Below are positions 1 through 6,388 of a stretch of 14,124 nucleotides of DNA, piece after piece. Position numbers and translations under genes: made by a program. Under the pieces are notes generated by a model, which worked only from the letters and a program-made list of their open reading frames with translations, was not told the DNA's origin and made no database searches. Source of the stretch: Spirochaeta sp. (GTDB taxonomy: Bacteria; Spirochaetota; Spirochaetia; UBA9216); assembly GCA_003454605.1 (NCBI GenBank), contig DMKD01000443.1, forward strand, positions 1 to 14,124, given 5' to 3'. Every line of letters starts with the position of its first letter. The first letter of the stretch is position 1.

Positions 1-1
1 A

Positions 2-172
2 GGAATGCCTTTACGGAGACAGGAATTTATGATTAGAATAGCTAAACAGACAGACCCAAAGAAGCTTAAAGAGCTGAAAGACAAAATCAATGATCCTGCT
101 TATCTCGATGTTGCGATTAGCAGGATTGCGCAAACTTTAACGAAGGAGCTGATCAACCAGAGGGAAACTTAA
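2..172 (+). CDS. Short ORF, possibly the 3' end of a longer gene
   Basis: The frame is open from the left edge, so the true start may lie outside the window. Internal ATGs occur at 5 and 29. The ATG at 29 follows GGAG and AGGAA purine runs, so a 47-residue protein starting there is possible. The visible product is basic and helical (IRIAKQTDPKKLKELKDK), followed by an Ala/Ile-rich stretch, and has no membrane segment or cysteine. Its TAA shares bases with the ATG of the next gene (TAATG), which points to translational coupling and one operon with the zinc-ribbon gene. I do not recognise a family. It could be a stand-alone small protein or the C-terminus of something larger. Confidence 0.5.
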   Translation, partial: GMPLRRQEFMIRIAKQTDPKKLKELKDKINDPAYLDVAISRIAQTLTKELINQRET

Positions 173-561
173 TGAGTGAAGAAAACCGAGACAACAGCAA
201 CGAACAGTCAAAAAAGCGTGACGGTAAACGACGGCGCTACAGGAACAACAGAAGGTATCAGAAAAAGGATTTTCCTATATGTCCTTACTGTGGTAACTCA
301 GTGAAAGATATCTACACAGCTATAGCATCTGAAGAAGGTGAAGCACCGGCGCATTTCGACTGCATTATCAAACAGCTTGAAAAGCGGGAAACGCTTGAAA
401 AAGACGAGAAGATCTGTTATCTCGGTAGAGGCAGTTTCGGGATTATTAAAACCAGAAACGGCAGCACAATGAAGTTTTTTGTCAGGAAACGAATCCAATA
501 CGAAAAAGAAGAAAAGAAATTCGATTGGCGGAAGAAGATCAGTAACAGAATTAAAAAGTAA
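172..561 (+). CDS. Basic zinc-ribbon-like hypothetical protein
   Basis: This 129-residue protein has a very basic, probably disordered N-terminus (about residues 12-32, rich in Lys, Arg and Asn). Next comes a CPYCG knuckle (C37, C40), with a possible second half HFDC (H61, C64); together these could bind one zinc. The C-terminus is again Lys/Arg-rich. The charge suggests RNA or ribosome binding, but that is inference. The start overlaps the upstream stop (TAATG), and GAGGG lies about 10 nt before it, so it is probably co-translated with the short upstream ORF. It ends before a strong terminator. There is no signal peptide or membrane segment. I know no named family for it; a spirochaete-restricted protein seems likely. 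Confidence 0.75.
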   Translation: MSEENRDNSNEQSKKRDGKRRRYRNNRRYQKKDFPICPYCGNSVKDIYTAIASEEGEAPAHFDCIIKQLEKRETLEKDEKICYLGRGSFGIIKTRNGSTMKFFVRKRIQYEKEEKKFDWRKKISNRIKK

Positions 562-610
562 CTGCAGCTCTGCTGCCGTTATAAGCGCCGCTATTTAAGC
601 GAAAACCGCA

Positions 611-650
611 AAAAAAGGGGTTGTGCAGCCTAGGCTGTACAACCCTGTTT
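611..650. terminator. Bidirectional intrinsic terminator between convergent genes
   Basis: A near-perfect palindrome spans 618-645 (GGGTTGTGCAGCC / GGCTGTACAACCC, one G-T pair). It is flanked by AAAAAA on the left and TGTTTTATTT on the right. It can therefore end plus-strand transcripts from the zinc-ribbon gene and minus-strand transcripts from the HEAT-repeat gene. Confidence 0.85.
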
Positions 651-667
651 TATTTACAAAATAGTTA

Positions 668-1360
668 TCAGTATTTTCGAAGTGCAGTAAGCAGTTCGTT
701 TGCCTTCATTTTTACAGGGCGGATATAATTTCCTCCGGCAATAGCAATAATGGCCTGAAATGCAAGAGGATCAGATAAGCCTGAGTTTGCTTCAGCAATT
801 TTTTCAAAAGACAGAAGGGCGGAGTAAGCAAGATTATCATCGGGTCCGAGAACATTCTGAGTAAGAACAATGCTGGCAACGGCCTGTGAAACCTGATTGT
901 TATCGTTCATACCGAGTTTACCGAGTGCATAGACCGCTTCGGAGAGAACCATAGGTTCATTATCTTTTAATGCTATATCAACCAGAGTGTTTTTTGCATC
1001 TTCACCTCCGAGTTCTCCAAGAAGGGTGCAGGCTTCTTTACGGATGATCGGCATATTGTTTATCATTCTGCCGGACTCGTTTATTTCGCGCCCAAGACCT
1101 TCCTGTGCGAGGTAATCAAGTATATAGTGAACTTCAGAGTCTCCCTCTGAGACCTTACCTTCATCTATCATCTCTTCAATATTTTTTAAAGCCATTAGTT
1201 TGGAATCTCGATCCAGTGTCGAAGCCTGTTCCTTGATAATGACCATTTCGATATTCTGCAGGTAAAATTCCTCAACAGTAATCTCATCATCTGACTGTGA
1301 AAAAACCGCCGGTGTAACAGCAAGCAGCAATAGGATAACTGCCGTTAGTATGTTTTTCAT
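668..1360 (-). CDS. Secreted HEAT-repeat protein
   Basis: This 230-residue protein has a clear Sec signal peptide: a basic start (MKN), a Leu/Val core at residues 4-18, and probable cleavage near VFS-QS at about residue 21. The mature part is helical with HEAT-like units. The clearest is at about residues 107-150, where Arg-Lys-Glu-Ala-Cys and Leu-Gly-Glu-Leu-Gly lead to a second Ala-Val-Tyr-Ala-Leu-Gly-Lys-Leu-Gly helix pair. Such repeats are protein-binding scaffolds; the partner is unknown. The start is fixed by GGGGAG placed 6 nt before the ATG. It lies 51 bp downstream of the lipoprotein gene on the same strand and may share its transcript. Exported and probably periplasmic. Confidence 0.8.
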   Translation of the reverse strand: MKNILTAVILLLLAVTPAVFSQSDDEITVEEFYLQNIEMVIIKEQASTLDRDSKLMALKNIEEMIDEGKVSEGDSEVHYILDYLAQEGLGREINESGRMINNMPIIRKEACTLLGELGGEDAKNTLVDIALKDNEPMVLSEAVYALGKLGMNDNNQVSQAVASIVLTQNVLGPDDNLAYSALLSFEKIAEANSGLSDPLAFQAIIAIAGGNYIRPVKMKANELLTALRKY

Positions 1361-1411
1361 TTTTTACTCCCCGTTATTAATGGTTCGGTACCTTGTTTTA
1401 TTAAGTATACA

Positions 1412-1987
1412 CTAATTTTCATGTTTTAGCCCGATTTTCCAACCATTTTCATTTTTTTCTAGATAATATAAAACCGATAACTTGTCCTTAATTTCAGTAT
1501 AGGCAGTTATATGGGTCGAATCAGTAAATTTGATTTCATCAACAACAGCATTTGAGCGTGAAATCACAACGAGATAAAGAAAGTAATCTTCAAGATCACG
1601 AATTTTGTAATTATAGCCGCGCTGTTTAAAGAGATCGGTGTATTCCTTAAGCTTTTCTGGACTGCTGAAATACTCAATGTAATCGTCAGTCAGATAAGTG
1701 AGCCAGGTCTCGTAATCTTTGTTTGCAATTATACCGTTAAGATTTCCAATCAGACCCTTGATGTCTTCAAATGTTTCTACATAGAGCTCTTCGGTAACAA
1801 CAAACTCTTCAGGCTCCGGCTCCGGCTCCGGCTCGGCGGCAGGTTCCGGTTCGGCCTGTTCTACAGGCTCAGGCTCAACCTGCTCAATAACAGGATCATT
1901 TTCCGGTTCAGGGTCAACAGATGTACACATACTTAAACTCAAAACGATGAATATTGCACCGAGCAGCATGATTAGTTTCTTATTCAT
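1412..1987 (-). CDS. Lipoprotein with Glu-Pro-rich linker
   Basis: This 191-residue protein has a lipoprotein signal peptide: MNKK, a hydrophobic core to about residue 19, and the lipobox L18-S19-M20-C21. Spirochaetes tolerate loose lipoboxes of this kind. Residues about 26-61 form a low-complexity Glu-Pro/Gln/Ala linker that would hold the folded domain away from the membrane. The C-terminal domain (about 65-191) is rich in aromatic and acidic residues, and its layout suggests an NTF2-like or SnoaL-like fold. That is a guess from pattern only. No Shine-Dalgarno precedes the ATG; instead a promoter lies so close that the transcript would start at the ATG. The first Met is needed to supply the positive N-region of the signal. 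Confidence 0.8.
   Translation of the reverse strand: MNKKLIMLLGAIFIVLSLSMCTSVDPEPENDPVIEQVEPEPVEQAEPEPAAEPEPEPEPEEFVVTEELYVETFEDIKGLIGNLNGIIANKDYETWLTYLTDDYIEYFSSPEKLKEYTDLFKQRGYNYKIRDLEDYFLYLVVISRSNAVVDEIKFTDSTHITAYTEIKDKLSVLYYLEKNENGWKIGLKHEN
1812..1835 (-). repeat. GGCTCC hexamer tandem repeat in lipoprotein gene
   Basis: Three exact GGCTCC hexamers are followed by a fourth with one change (GGCTCG), and degenerate relatives (GGTTCC, GGTTCG) continue to about 1854. On the coding strand they encode Glu-Pro pairs. Six-base units keep the frame, so slippage would only change linker length. Confidence 0.8.
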
Positions 1988-1993
1988 AGCACA

Positions 1994-2022
1994 AGTTTAT
2001 AATTTTAGACGTTGTTTGTCAA
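1994..2022 (-). promoter_or_regulatory. Promoter of lipoprotein gene (leaderless geometry)
   Basis: On the minus strand: TTGACA (2022-2017), a 17-bp spacer, TAAACT (1999-1994), then six bases before the ATG at 1987. The expected start of transcription falls on the A of ATG, and no Shine-Dalgarno is present. Confidence 0.65.
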
Positions 2023-2053
2023 AAATAAAATTAAAAAAGAATCATATACATGA

Positions 2054-2082
2054 TTGATTTAAAGACTGACTGGGATTAAACT
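2054..2082 (+). promoter_or_regulatory. Promoter of coaD (leaderless geometry)
   Basis: TTGATT (2054-2059), a 17-bp spacer, TAAACT (2077-2082). Six bases later comes the second of two consecutive ATGs (2089). The same TAAACT hexamer and spacing occur at the divergent lipoprotein gene. No Shine-Dalgarno is visible. Confidence 0.5.
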
Positions 2083-2085
2083 TCA

Positions 2086-2571
2086 ATGATGAAAGTAATA
2101 TTTCCGGGATCTTTCGATCCTCCGACAAAAGGACATCTTAATCTTATCGAAAGAGCCTCGAAAGTTTTTGATATGGTCGAGGTCGTTATTGGAGATAATG
2201 GAGAAAAACGAAATCACTTTTCGGTAGAAGAGCGTGTAGAGTTTTTAAAAGAAATGACCTATGATATTGCGAATGTAAAAGTATGTGTCACAAACAAGCT
2301 CATAGTTGAGTATGCTGCTTTTACAGGAGCTAAGGTGATGCTGAGGGGGGTCAGAGCCCTGACCGATTTCGGTTACGAATTCGAACTTGCAATGACGAAC
2401 AAGAGTCTGGATCCGCATGTTGAAATTATGTTTATGCCGACTGATCCGAAGTTTTTTGTAGTCAGATCTTCTACTGCTGTTGAACTTGCAAGGATGAAGG
2501 GTAAGGTTTCGCATGTTGTTCCACCCTGCGTCGAAAAAGGATTAAGAGAAAAATTCGGTTATCCCGATTGA
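2086..2571 (+). CDS. coaD: Phosphopantetheine adenylyltransferase (CoaD)
   Basis: CoaD transfers AMP from ATP to 4'-phosphopantetheine, making dephospho-CoA, the penultimate step of CoA synthesis in the cytosol. At 161 residues it has the usual length. The nucleotidyltransferase signature is clear: PGSFDP at about 7-12 and TKGH at 14-17 (the T/HxGH motif). Then come RGVRALTDFGYEFELA at 87-102, the family's substrate-binding segment, and RSST at 127-130 followed by VSHVVPP. Two ATGs are adjacent (2086 and 2089); promoter spacing favours 2089 on a leaderless mRNA, and the protein differs by only one Met. It is divergent from the lipoprotein gene. The rpmF promoter lies just downstream, so coaD may be its own unit with read-through. 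Confidence 0.96.
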   Translation: MMKVIFPGSFDPPTKGHLNLIERASKVFDMVEVVIGDNGEKRNHFSVEERVEFLKEMTYDIANVKVCVTNKLIVEYAAFTGAKVMLRGVRALTDFGYEFELAMTNKSLDPHVEIMFMPTDPKFFVVRSSTAVELARMKGKVSHVVPPCVEKGLREKFGYPD

Positions 2572-2617
2572 CATATCGGCCAGTGACTGATAATCTAATT
2601 TAGAGCATGCAGATAGC

Positions 2618-2646
2618 TTGACATTCGTAATTCTATACTGTATTGT
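2618..2646 (+). promoter_or_regulatory. Promoter of rpmF-acpP-rnc
   Basis: TTGACA (2618-2623), a 17-bp spacer, TATTGT (2641-2646). Transcription would begin near 2653, leaving a leader of about 27 nt that contains the GAGAGG Shine-Dalgarno of rpmF. TATACT at 2634 is a better -10 hexamer but sits only 10 bp from the -35. Confidence 0.5.
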
Positions 2647-2679
2647 CTCTTAACTATTAGTAATTGAGAGGCAAAGAGA

Positions 2680-2868
2680 ATGGCAGTACCTAAATATAAG
2701 ACTTCCAAGGCGAAAAGCCGCAGAAGAAGAGCGATTAATAACAAGCTAACTGCTGGTAATCTTGTTGAATGCGGTAGTTGCGGCAACCTGGTATTACCCC
2801 ATAGGGTATGTCCTAAATGCGGCTTCTACCGAGGAAAGCAGGTTATCGAGCTTGAAGAAATGGCGTAA
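2680..2868 (+). CDS. rpmF: Ribosomal protein bL32
   Basis: bL32 is a small component of the 50S subunit. At 62 residues it is full length. It opens with the family start MAVPKYKTSKAKSRRRRA, and its C-terminal half carries four zinc-ligand cysteines, C31-x2-C34 and C44-x2-C47. This is therefore the zinc-binding (C+) form rather than a cysteine-free paralogue. GAGAGG lies 11-15 nt before the ATG and GAGA closer in. It is followed after 26 bp by acpP. Placing L32 next to fatty-acid synthesis genes is a widespread bacterial arrangement. Confidence 0.97.
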   Translation: MAVPKYKTSKAKSRRRRAINNKLTAGNLVECGSCGNLVLPHRVCPKCGFYRGKQVIELEEMA

Positions 2869-2894
2869 AACGTCACTAATGTAAGGAGAGAAAA

Positions 2895-3128
2895 ATGGAC
2901 GAACTTTTTGAAAAAATAAAGAAGCTGATAGCTGAAAAGCTGGAAGTCGAAGAAGACAAAATCACCCTTGAGGCGTCTTTCAGACAGGATCTCGGAGCAG
3001 ACAGTCTCGACACTTACGAGCTTGTTTATGCAATCGAAGAGGAAATGGGAATTACCATTCCTGATGAAAAAGCCAACGAGTTTGAAACTGTTGGTGATGC
3101 TGTAAACTTTATTAAATCTGCACAGTAA
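2895..3128 (+). CDS. acpP: Acyl carrier protein
   Basis: This 77-residue protein carries growing acyl chains in type II fatty-acid synthesis. The phosphopantetheine site is D36-S37-L38 in GADSLDTYEL, where S37 receives the 4'-phosphopantetheine arm that derives from CoA (see coaD upstream). It is strongly acidic and helical, as the family is. AAGGAGAG lies just before the ATG, one of the best Shine-Dalgarno sequences in the window and in line with high expression. It sits between rpmF and rnc. Its TAA is in the same reading frame as the downstream rnc, separated from it by only four sense codons. Confidence 0.97.
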   Translation: MDELFEKIKKLIAEKLEVEEDKITLEASFRQDLGADSLDTYELVYAIEEEMGITIPDEKANEFETVGDAVNFIKSAQ

Positions 3129-3140
3129 GACTCGCATATC

Positions 3141-3905
3141 GTGGTTCTGTTACCAAAAGTTCCGGTTCTTAAAACGCCGTCTGCCGACGGGGAACGAAAA
3201 AAAGAACTGCAGCTTTTTGAGAAACACGCTGGCATAAGGTTCAGGAAACTCGATTTCCTGAACCTTGCTTTTTCCCACCGATCATTTTCAAACGAAACTA
3301 CTGGAAATATTGATAATAATGAAAAACTGGAATTTCTCGGAGACAGTGTTTTAGGAGTAGTTGTTAGCGATTATCTGTTTAGAATTATGCCTGAGAGACC
3401 CGAGGGAGAGCTTGCGAGGATTAAATCATTCGTTGTCAGTGAAGAGTCTCTCGCCGGTATCGCTAAAACGATTAAAGTTGATAATTATATTCTCATAGGA
3501 AAGGGTGAAGAGTATTCCGGGGGGCGTTCCAAGAAGGCAATTCTCGCCGATTGTCTGGAAGCAATTTTTGGTGCTTACTATCTGGATTCAGGCTTCAAGA
3601 ATGCTCAGAACTTTATCCTTAAATATATGATACCCGAAGTAAATAAAGTACTCGAGAACAAACATCGAAAAGACTATAAAACTCTTCTACAGGAACTTGT
3701 GCAGAAAAAATATAAGAGTTACCCCAAATATAGCCTTGTCAAAAAAACCGGCCCGGATCACGACCGGACATTCTGGATTGAAGTTAAGGTAAAGAATGAA
3801 AGCTACGGTCCCGGACAGGGTAAGAACAAAAAAGAGGCGGAGCAGCGTGCCGCAGGTCTGGCTTTTGAATCACTCACCGGCGAAGAAGTCAATCACGAGG
3901 AATAA
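3141..3905 (+). CDS. rnc: Ribonuclease III
   Basis: RNase III cuts double-stranded RNA, including rRNA precursors. This 254-residue protein has the catalytic domain with the signature NEKLEFLGDSVL: E61, E64 and D68 match the metal and catalytic acids, and D137 and E140 (ADCLEAIFGA) are the second pair. It ends in a double-stranded-RNA-binding domain at about 178-247. The only possible start in this frame is GTG at 3141 or a rarer codon after it, because the acpP stop lies 12 nt upstream in the same frame. No Shine-Dalgarno is visible, so translation probably depends on coupling to acpP. The N-terminus carries about 20 extra residues compared with short homologues. It is convergent with cca, 2 bp apart. 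Confidence 0.95.
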   Translation: MVLLPKVPVLKTPSADGERKKELQLFEKHAGIRFRKLDFLNLAFSHRSFSNETTGNIDNNEKLEFLGDSVLGVVVSDYLFRIMPERPEGELARIKSFVVSEESLAGIAKTIKVDNYILIGKGEEYSGGRSKKAILADCLEAIFGAYYLDSGFKNAQNFILKYMIPEVNKVLENKHRKDYKTLLQELVQKKYKSYPKYSLVKKTGPDHDRTFWIEVKVKNESYGPGQGKNKKEAEQRAAGLAFESLTGEEVNHEE

Positions 3906-3907
3906 AA

Positions 3908-5269
3908 TCAGCCTTCCGGATTGATTCTGTCTTTATAAAAATTATCCGCAAGCTTTAAGAGTAAATCCTCCCGGTTCTGGGATGGATCATCAAGAACTGT
4001 TTCAAGTAGAAATTCAAGAATAATACCCATTACTGGCCCTTTAGGGATACCTGCTTTAATATTCAGCGTATTGCCGTTGATATTGAGATCACGGATTGTA
4101 AACGCGTGATCAGCTTCAAGGACGGCTTCAACACGGGTTTGAAGTTCTTTAAGGTTCTGAGAGTCTATTCTGATCCCCGCCATACCGAACTGATCGGCAC
4201 GCCGCAGCATGAAAAGGTTGTCAAGATTGACAAGGCCGGTTTTTGCGATGAATCTTCGCACGGCGCTGTCGGTCCACTCGGGCTGATAGTTGAACATGTG
4301 ATGCTCAATAAGCAGCAGAACATGGGCCTCGAAAGCCTTGGGGAATTTAAATCTCTGAATTATCTTTCTGCTGATTTCTACCGATATTTTTTCGTGATTG
4401 TAAAAAGTGGGGATGCCGAGTTCGTCATGATCGAGAGCAGCCGGTTTGCCGATGTCATGAAGCAGCGCGGCAAGACGTACCTCGGGGTTGGCCGCCGGAG
4501 CACCGTCGCAGGAATAGAGGCTGTGTTCGAATACATCGAAGCTGTGAAATCCCTTCTGCTCAATACCGCGGCAGGCGGCAAGTTCAGGCAGTACCGCGTC
4601 AAGAACACCGGTTTCGGACATTATGTGGAATGCGATGGAGGGTTTTTCAGCTTTGAGAATCTTTTCAAGCTCGTCTCTGATTCGTTCCGCCGAAACAGCA
4701 GCAAGGTTTGATGCTTTTTCAGTCATTCCCGACAGTGTCTCCGCTTCAATGTTGAACTCAAGCTGTGCAGCAAAACGACAGCCGCGCATGATGCGCAGTG
4801 CATCCTCCTGGAACCGCTCTAAAGGAAGTCCTATTGCCCGGATCGTTTTAAGCTTTATATCTTTTTTCCCGTCATGGGGGTCAAGCCACTCGCCGGTTAC
4901 CAGATCATAGGCCATCGAGTTAATTGTGAAATCGCGGCGCTTAAGATCCTCAAAAATCGAAGGGGTAAAGTGAACCTTGTCGGGGCGTCTCAGATCGCTG
5001 TAGTCGCCGTCGGTACGGAAAGTAGTAACCTCAAGCTGATGCTGTGAGAAGAGTACGGTAACGGTTCCATGCTTGATGCCGGTCGGTATAACCTTCCTGA
5101 AAAGCCTTATAACGTCCTCTGGGCGCGCGTCCGTGGCAAAATCGTAATCGGATACCAGGAGTCCCATAGAGAGGTTCCTGACGGCTCCTCCGACGAGATA
5201 ACATGAGTATCCGGCATCGTTAAAGATATGAGAGAATTTTATAAGTGATTTATCCACCTTGTAACGCAT
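3908..5269 (-). CDS. cca: tRNA CCA-adding nucleotidyltransferase with HD domain
   Basis: This 453-residue class II nucleotidyltransferase adds or repairs the 3' CCA of tRNAs. Motifs in order: LVGGAVRN (25-32); the metal-binding D41-Y-D43 in SDYDFATDA; RRDFTINSMAYD (111-122); the EDALRIMRGCRFAAQ segment (155-169); the SAERIRDELEKIL helix (193-205); and an HD phosphohydrolase domain with H271-D272-IGKP. A poly(A) polymerase of the same family cannot be fully excluded. However, both tRNA genes in this window lack an encoded CCA, so a CCA-adding enzyme is required. There is no Shine-Dalgarno, and the promoter places transcription at the ATG. Its 3' end meets rnc with no terminator between them. 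Confidence 0.9.
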   Translation of the reverse strand: MRYKVDKSLIKFSHIFNDAGYSCYLVGGAVRNLSMGLLVSDYDFATDARPEDVIRLFRKVIPTGIKHGTVTVLFSQHQLEVTTFRTDGDYSDLRRPDKVHFTPSIFEDLKRRDFTINSMAYDLVTGEWLDPHDGKKDIKLKTIRAIGLPLERFQEDALRIMRGCRFAAQLEFNIEAETLSGMTEKASNLAAVSAERIRDELEKILKAEKPSIAFHIMSETGVLDAVLPELAACRGIEQKGFHSFDVFEHSLYSCDGAPAANPEVRLAALLHDIGKPAALDHDELGIPTFYNHEKISVEISRKIIQRFKFPKAFEAHVLLLIEHHMFNYQPEWTDSAVRRFIAKTGLVNLDNLFMLRRADQFGMAGIRIDSQNLKELQTRVEAVLEADHAFTIRDLNINGNTLNIKAGIPKGPVMGIILEFLLETVLDDPSQNREDLLLKLADNFYKDRINPEG

Positions 5270-5276
5270 CAGAGTA

Positions 5277-5304
5277 ATAATAAAGATCAGAGGAAGGATG
5301 TCAA
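5277..5304 (-). promoter_or_regulatory. Promoter of cca (leaderless geometry)
   Basis: On the minus strand: a perfect TTGACA (5304-5299), a 16-bp spacer, TATTAT (5282-5277), then seven bases before the ATG at 5269. This is one of the strongest promoters in the window by consensus. It lies just after the flaB terminator. Confidence 0.7.
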
Positions 5305-5325
5305 GCTGTAAGGGTTAAATTTAAA

Positions 5326-5349
5326 TGAGTACCCCGAAAGGGGTACTCA
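5326..5349 (-). terminator. Intrinsic terminator of flaB
   Basis: A ten-base-pair perfect stem (TGAGTACCCC / GGGGTACTCA) with a four-base loop. On the minus strand it is followed by TTTAAATTTAA, an interrupted U tract. It lies about 50 bp after the flaB stop and separates flaB from the cca promoter. Confidence 0.8.
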
Positions 5350-5396
5350 CAGTGGTATCAGATGCTGTACTGGACTGGAACTGGAATGCTGTCAGT

Positions 5397-6269
5397 TTAC
5401 TGTAAAAGCTGAAGTACCGACTGGCCTTTCTGGTTGGCCTGTGCCAGCATTGCTGTAGATGCCTGAACCAGAATCTGATCCTTGACAAACTTGACCATTT
5501 CTTCGGCCATGTCTGCGTCTCTGATTCTTGATTCGGCAGCCTGAAGGTTTTCAGCCCCCACTGACAGTCCCTGCGCTGCATATTCCAGTCTATTCTGGTA
5601 GGCACCGAGGTCCGCACGCTGTTTATTAACCTTTTTGATGGCGGAGTCAATCATTGCGATAGACATGTTCGCCTTATCGGGAGAGGAGATCGAGATAAAG
5701 GTGGCTGCATGTGCGTAGCCGCCCTTCGCCTGAATTCCGAGTCCCTGCGCAGTCATAGTTCCGATGAACACACGTTCGCGCTGATCGACGTTGGCGCCCA
5801 TGTGTAGCCACATGCTTGCAGAAACAACATTTTCGCCTGTCTCTTTTGCAAATCGACCGGTAAGCATGTTCATACCGTTAAACTGTGCGTGAGAAGCAAT
5901 TCTGTTGATTTCATCGATAAGCTGTGAAACTTCGACCTGAATCTGCATTCGATCTTCGCTCGAGTAGATGCCGTTTGCGGCCTGTACCGAGAGTTCTCTG
6001 AGTCTCTGGAGAACAGAATTTGTTTCTGCAAGATAGCCTTCTGTTGCCTGGATGAAAGATATTCCATCTTCAGTGTTCTTTTCAGCTCTTTTGAGACCTC
6101 TGATCTGTGAGCGCATCTTTTCCGAAACTGCCAGTCCCGATGCATCATCACCTGCTTTGTTGATTCTGAGTCCTGATGAAAGCTTGTTCATGCTGTTATC
6201 CATTGATAAAGCGTTGAACTTGTTGCTTCGCTGTGCAAACATTGCACTAAGGTTGTGATTTATTATCAT
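5397..6269 (-). CDS. flaB: Flagellin, FlaB core filament protein
   Basis: FlaB is a 290-residue subunit of the spirochaete periplasmic flagellar filament core. The N-terminal D0/D1 region begins MIINHNLSAMFAQR and continues with the flagellin signature (KLSSGLRINKAGDDASGLAVSEK). The C-terminal D1/D0 helices include SRIRDADMAEEMVKF and finish with QANQKGQSVLQLLQ. The centre is short and lacks the variable D2/D3 domains of exposed flagellins, as in other FlaB proteins. The start at 6269 is fixed by AAGGAGG five bases upstream and by the conserved N-terminus; in-frame upstream ATGs at 6395 and 6299 are rejected. A sigma-28-type promoter and a two-hairpin leader precede it, and a terminator follows. 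Confidence 0.97.
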   Translation of the reverse strand: MIINHNLSAMFAQRSNKFNALSMDNSMNKLSSGLRINKAGDDASGLAVSEKMRSQIRGLKRAEKNTEDGISFIQATEGYLAETNSVLQRLRELSVQAANGIYSSEDRMQIQVEVSQLIDEINRIASHAQFNGMNMLTGRFAKETGENVVSASMWLHMGANVDQRERVFIGTMTAQGLGIQAKGGYAHAATFISISSPDKANMSIAMIDSAIKKVNKQRADLGAYQNRLEYAAQGLSVGAENLQAAESRIRDADMAEEMVKFVKDQILVQASTAMLAQANQKGQSVLQLLQ

Positions 6270-6308
6270 ACAATCCTCCTTGATTGTGTCACGGGACATC
6301 CTTGTCCC
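6270..6308 (-). promoter_or_regulatory. Predicted CsrA-binding double hairpin in the flaB leader
   Basis: In the mRNA, GGGACA-AGGA-TGTCCC (6308-6293) forms a six-bp stem with GGA in its loop. It matches 11 of 12 positions of the CsrA consensus RUACARGGAUGU. Five bases later ACAATC-AAGGAG-GATTGT (6287-6270) forms a second six-bp stem whose loop holds the Shine-Dalgarno, and the ATG follows at once. The GGA motifs are 22 nt apart, suitable for bridging by one CsrA dimer. CsrA repression of flagellin through two leader sites is established for Bacillus hag and for Borrelia FlaB; here it is inferred. Confidence 0.75.
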
Positions 6309-6316
6309 TGTATAAT

Positions 6317-6343
6317 ATTTCGGAATATAAAAACCGCCCTTTA
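6317..6343 (-). promoter_or_regulatory. Sigma-28-type (FliA) promoter of flaB
   Basis: On the minus strand: TAAA (6343-6340), a 15-bp spacer, TCCGAAAT (6324-6317). This compares with the flagellar consensus TAAA-N15-GCCGATAA; CCGA is intact and the -10 matches five of eight positions. Transcription would begin near 6310, directly at the first leader hairpin. Confidence 0.6.
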
Positions 6344-6359
6344 GTAAATTCATATCCGC

Positions 6360-6388
6360 TTGAAAAAAAAGGTAAAAAATCAGATAGT
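6360..6388 (+). promoter_or_regulatory. Promoter of thiN (leaderless geometry)
   Basis: TTGAAA (6360-6365), a 17-bp spacer, GATAGT (6383-6388), then exactly six bases before the ATG at 6395. No Shine-Dalgarno is visible upstream. It lies back to back with the flaB promoter. Confidence 0.5.

Noticed and set aside
1812..1860. CRISPR-like or mobile repeat at the GGCTCC tract
   Set aside because: The units are contiguous hexamers without spacers and encode a simple Glu-Pro linker.
2618..2639. TTGACA with TATACT as the rpmF promoter
   Set aside because: The spacing is only 10 bp; TATTGT at 17 bp fits better, though its hexamer is weaker.
4106..4910. Plus-strand open frames of 201 and 95 codons opposite cca
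   Set aside because: The minus-strand protein has every motif of the CCA-adding family; these are antisense shadows with no ribosome site or recognisable product.
5321..5650. Minus-strand 109-codon frame overlapping the flaB 3' end
   Set aside because: It is an alternate frame of flaB and runs through the flaB terminator.
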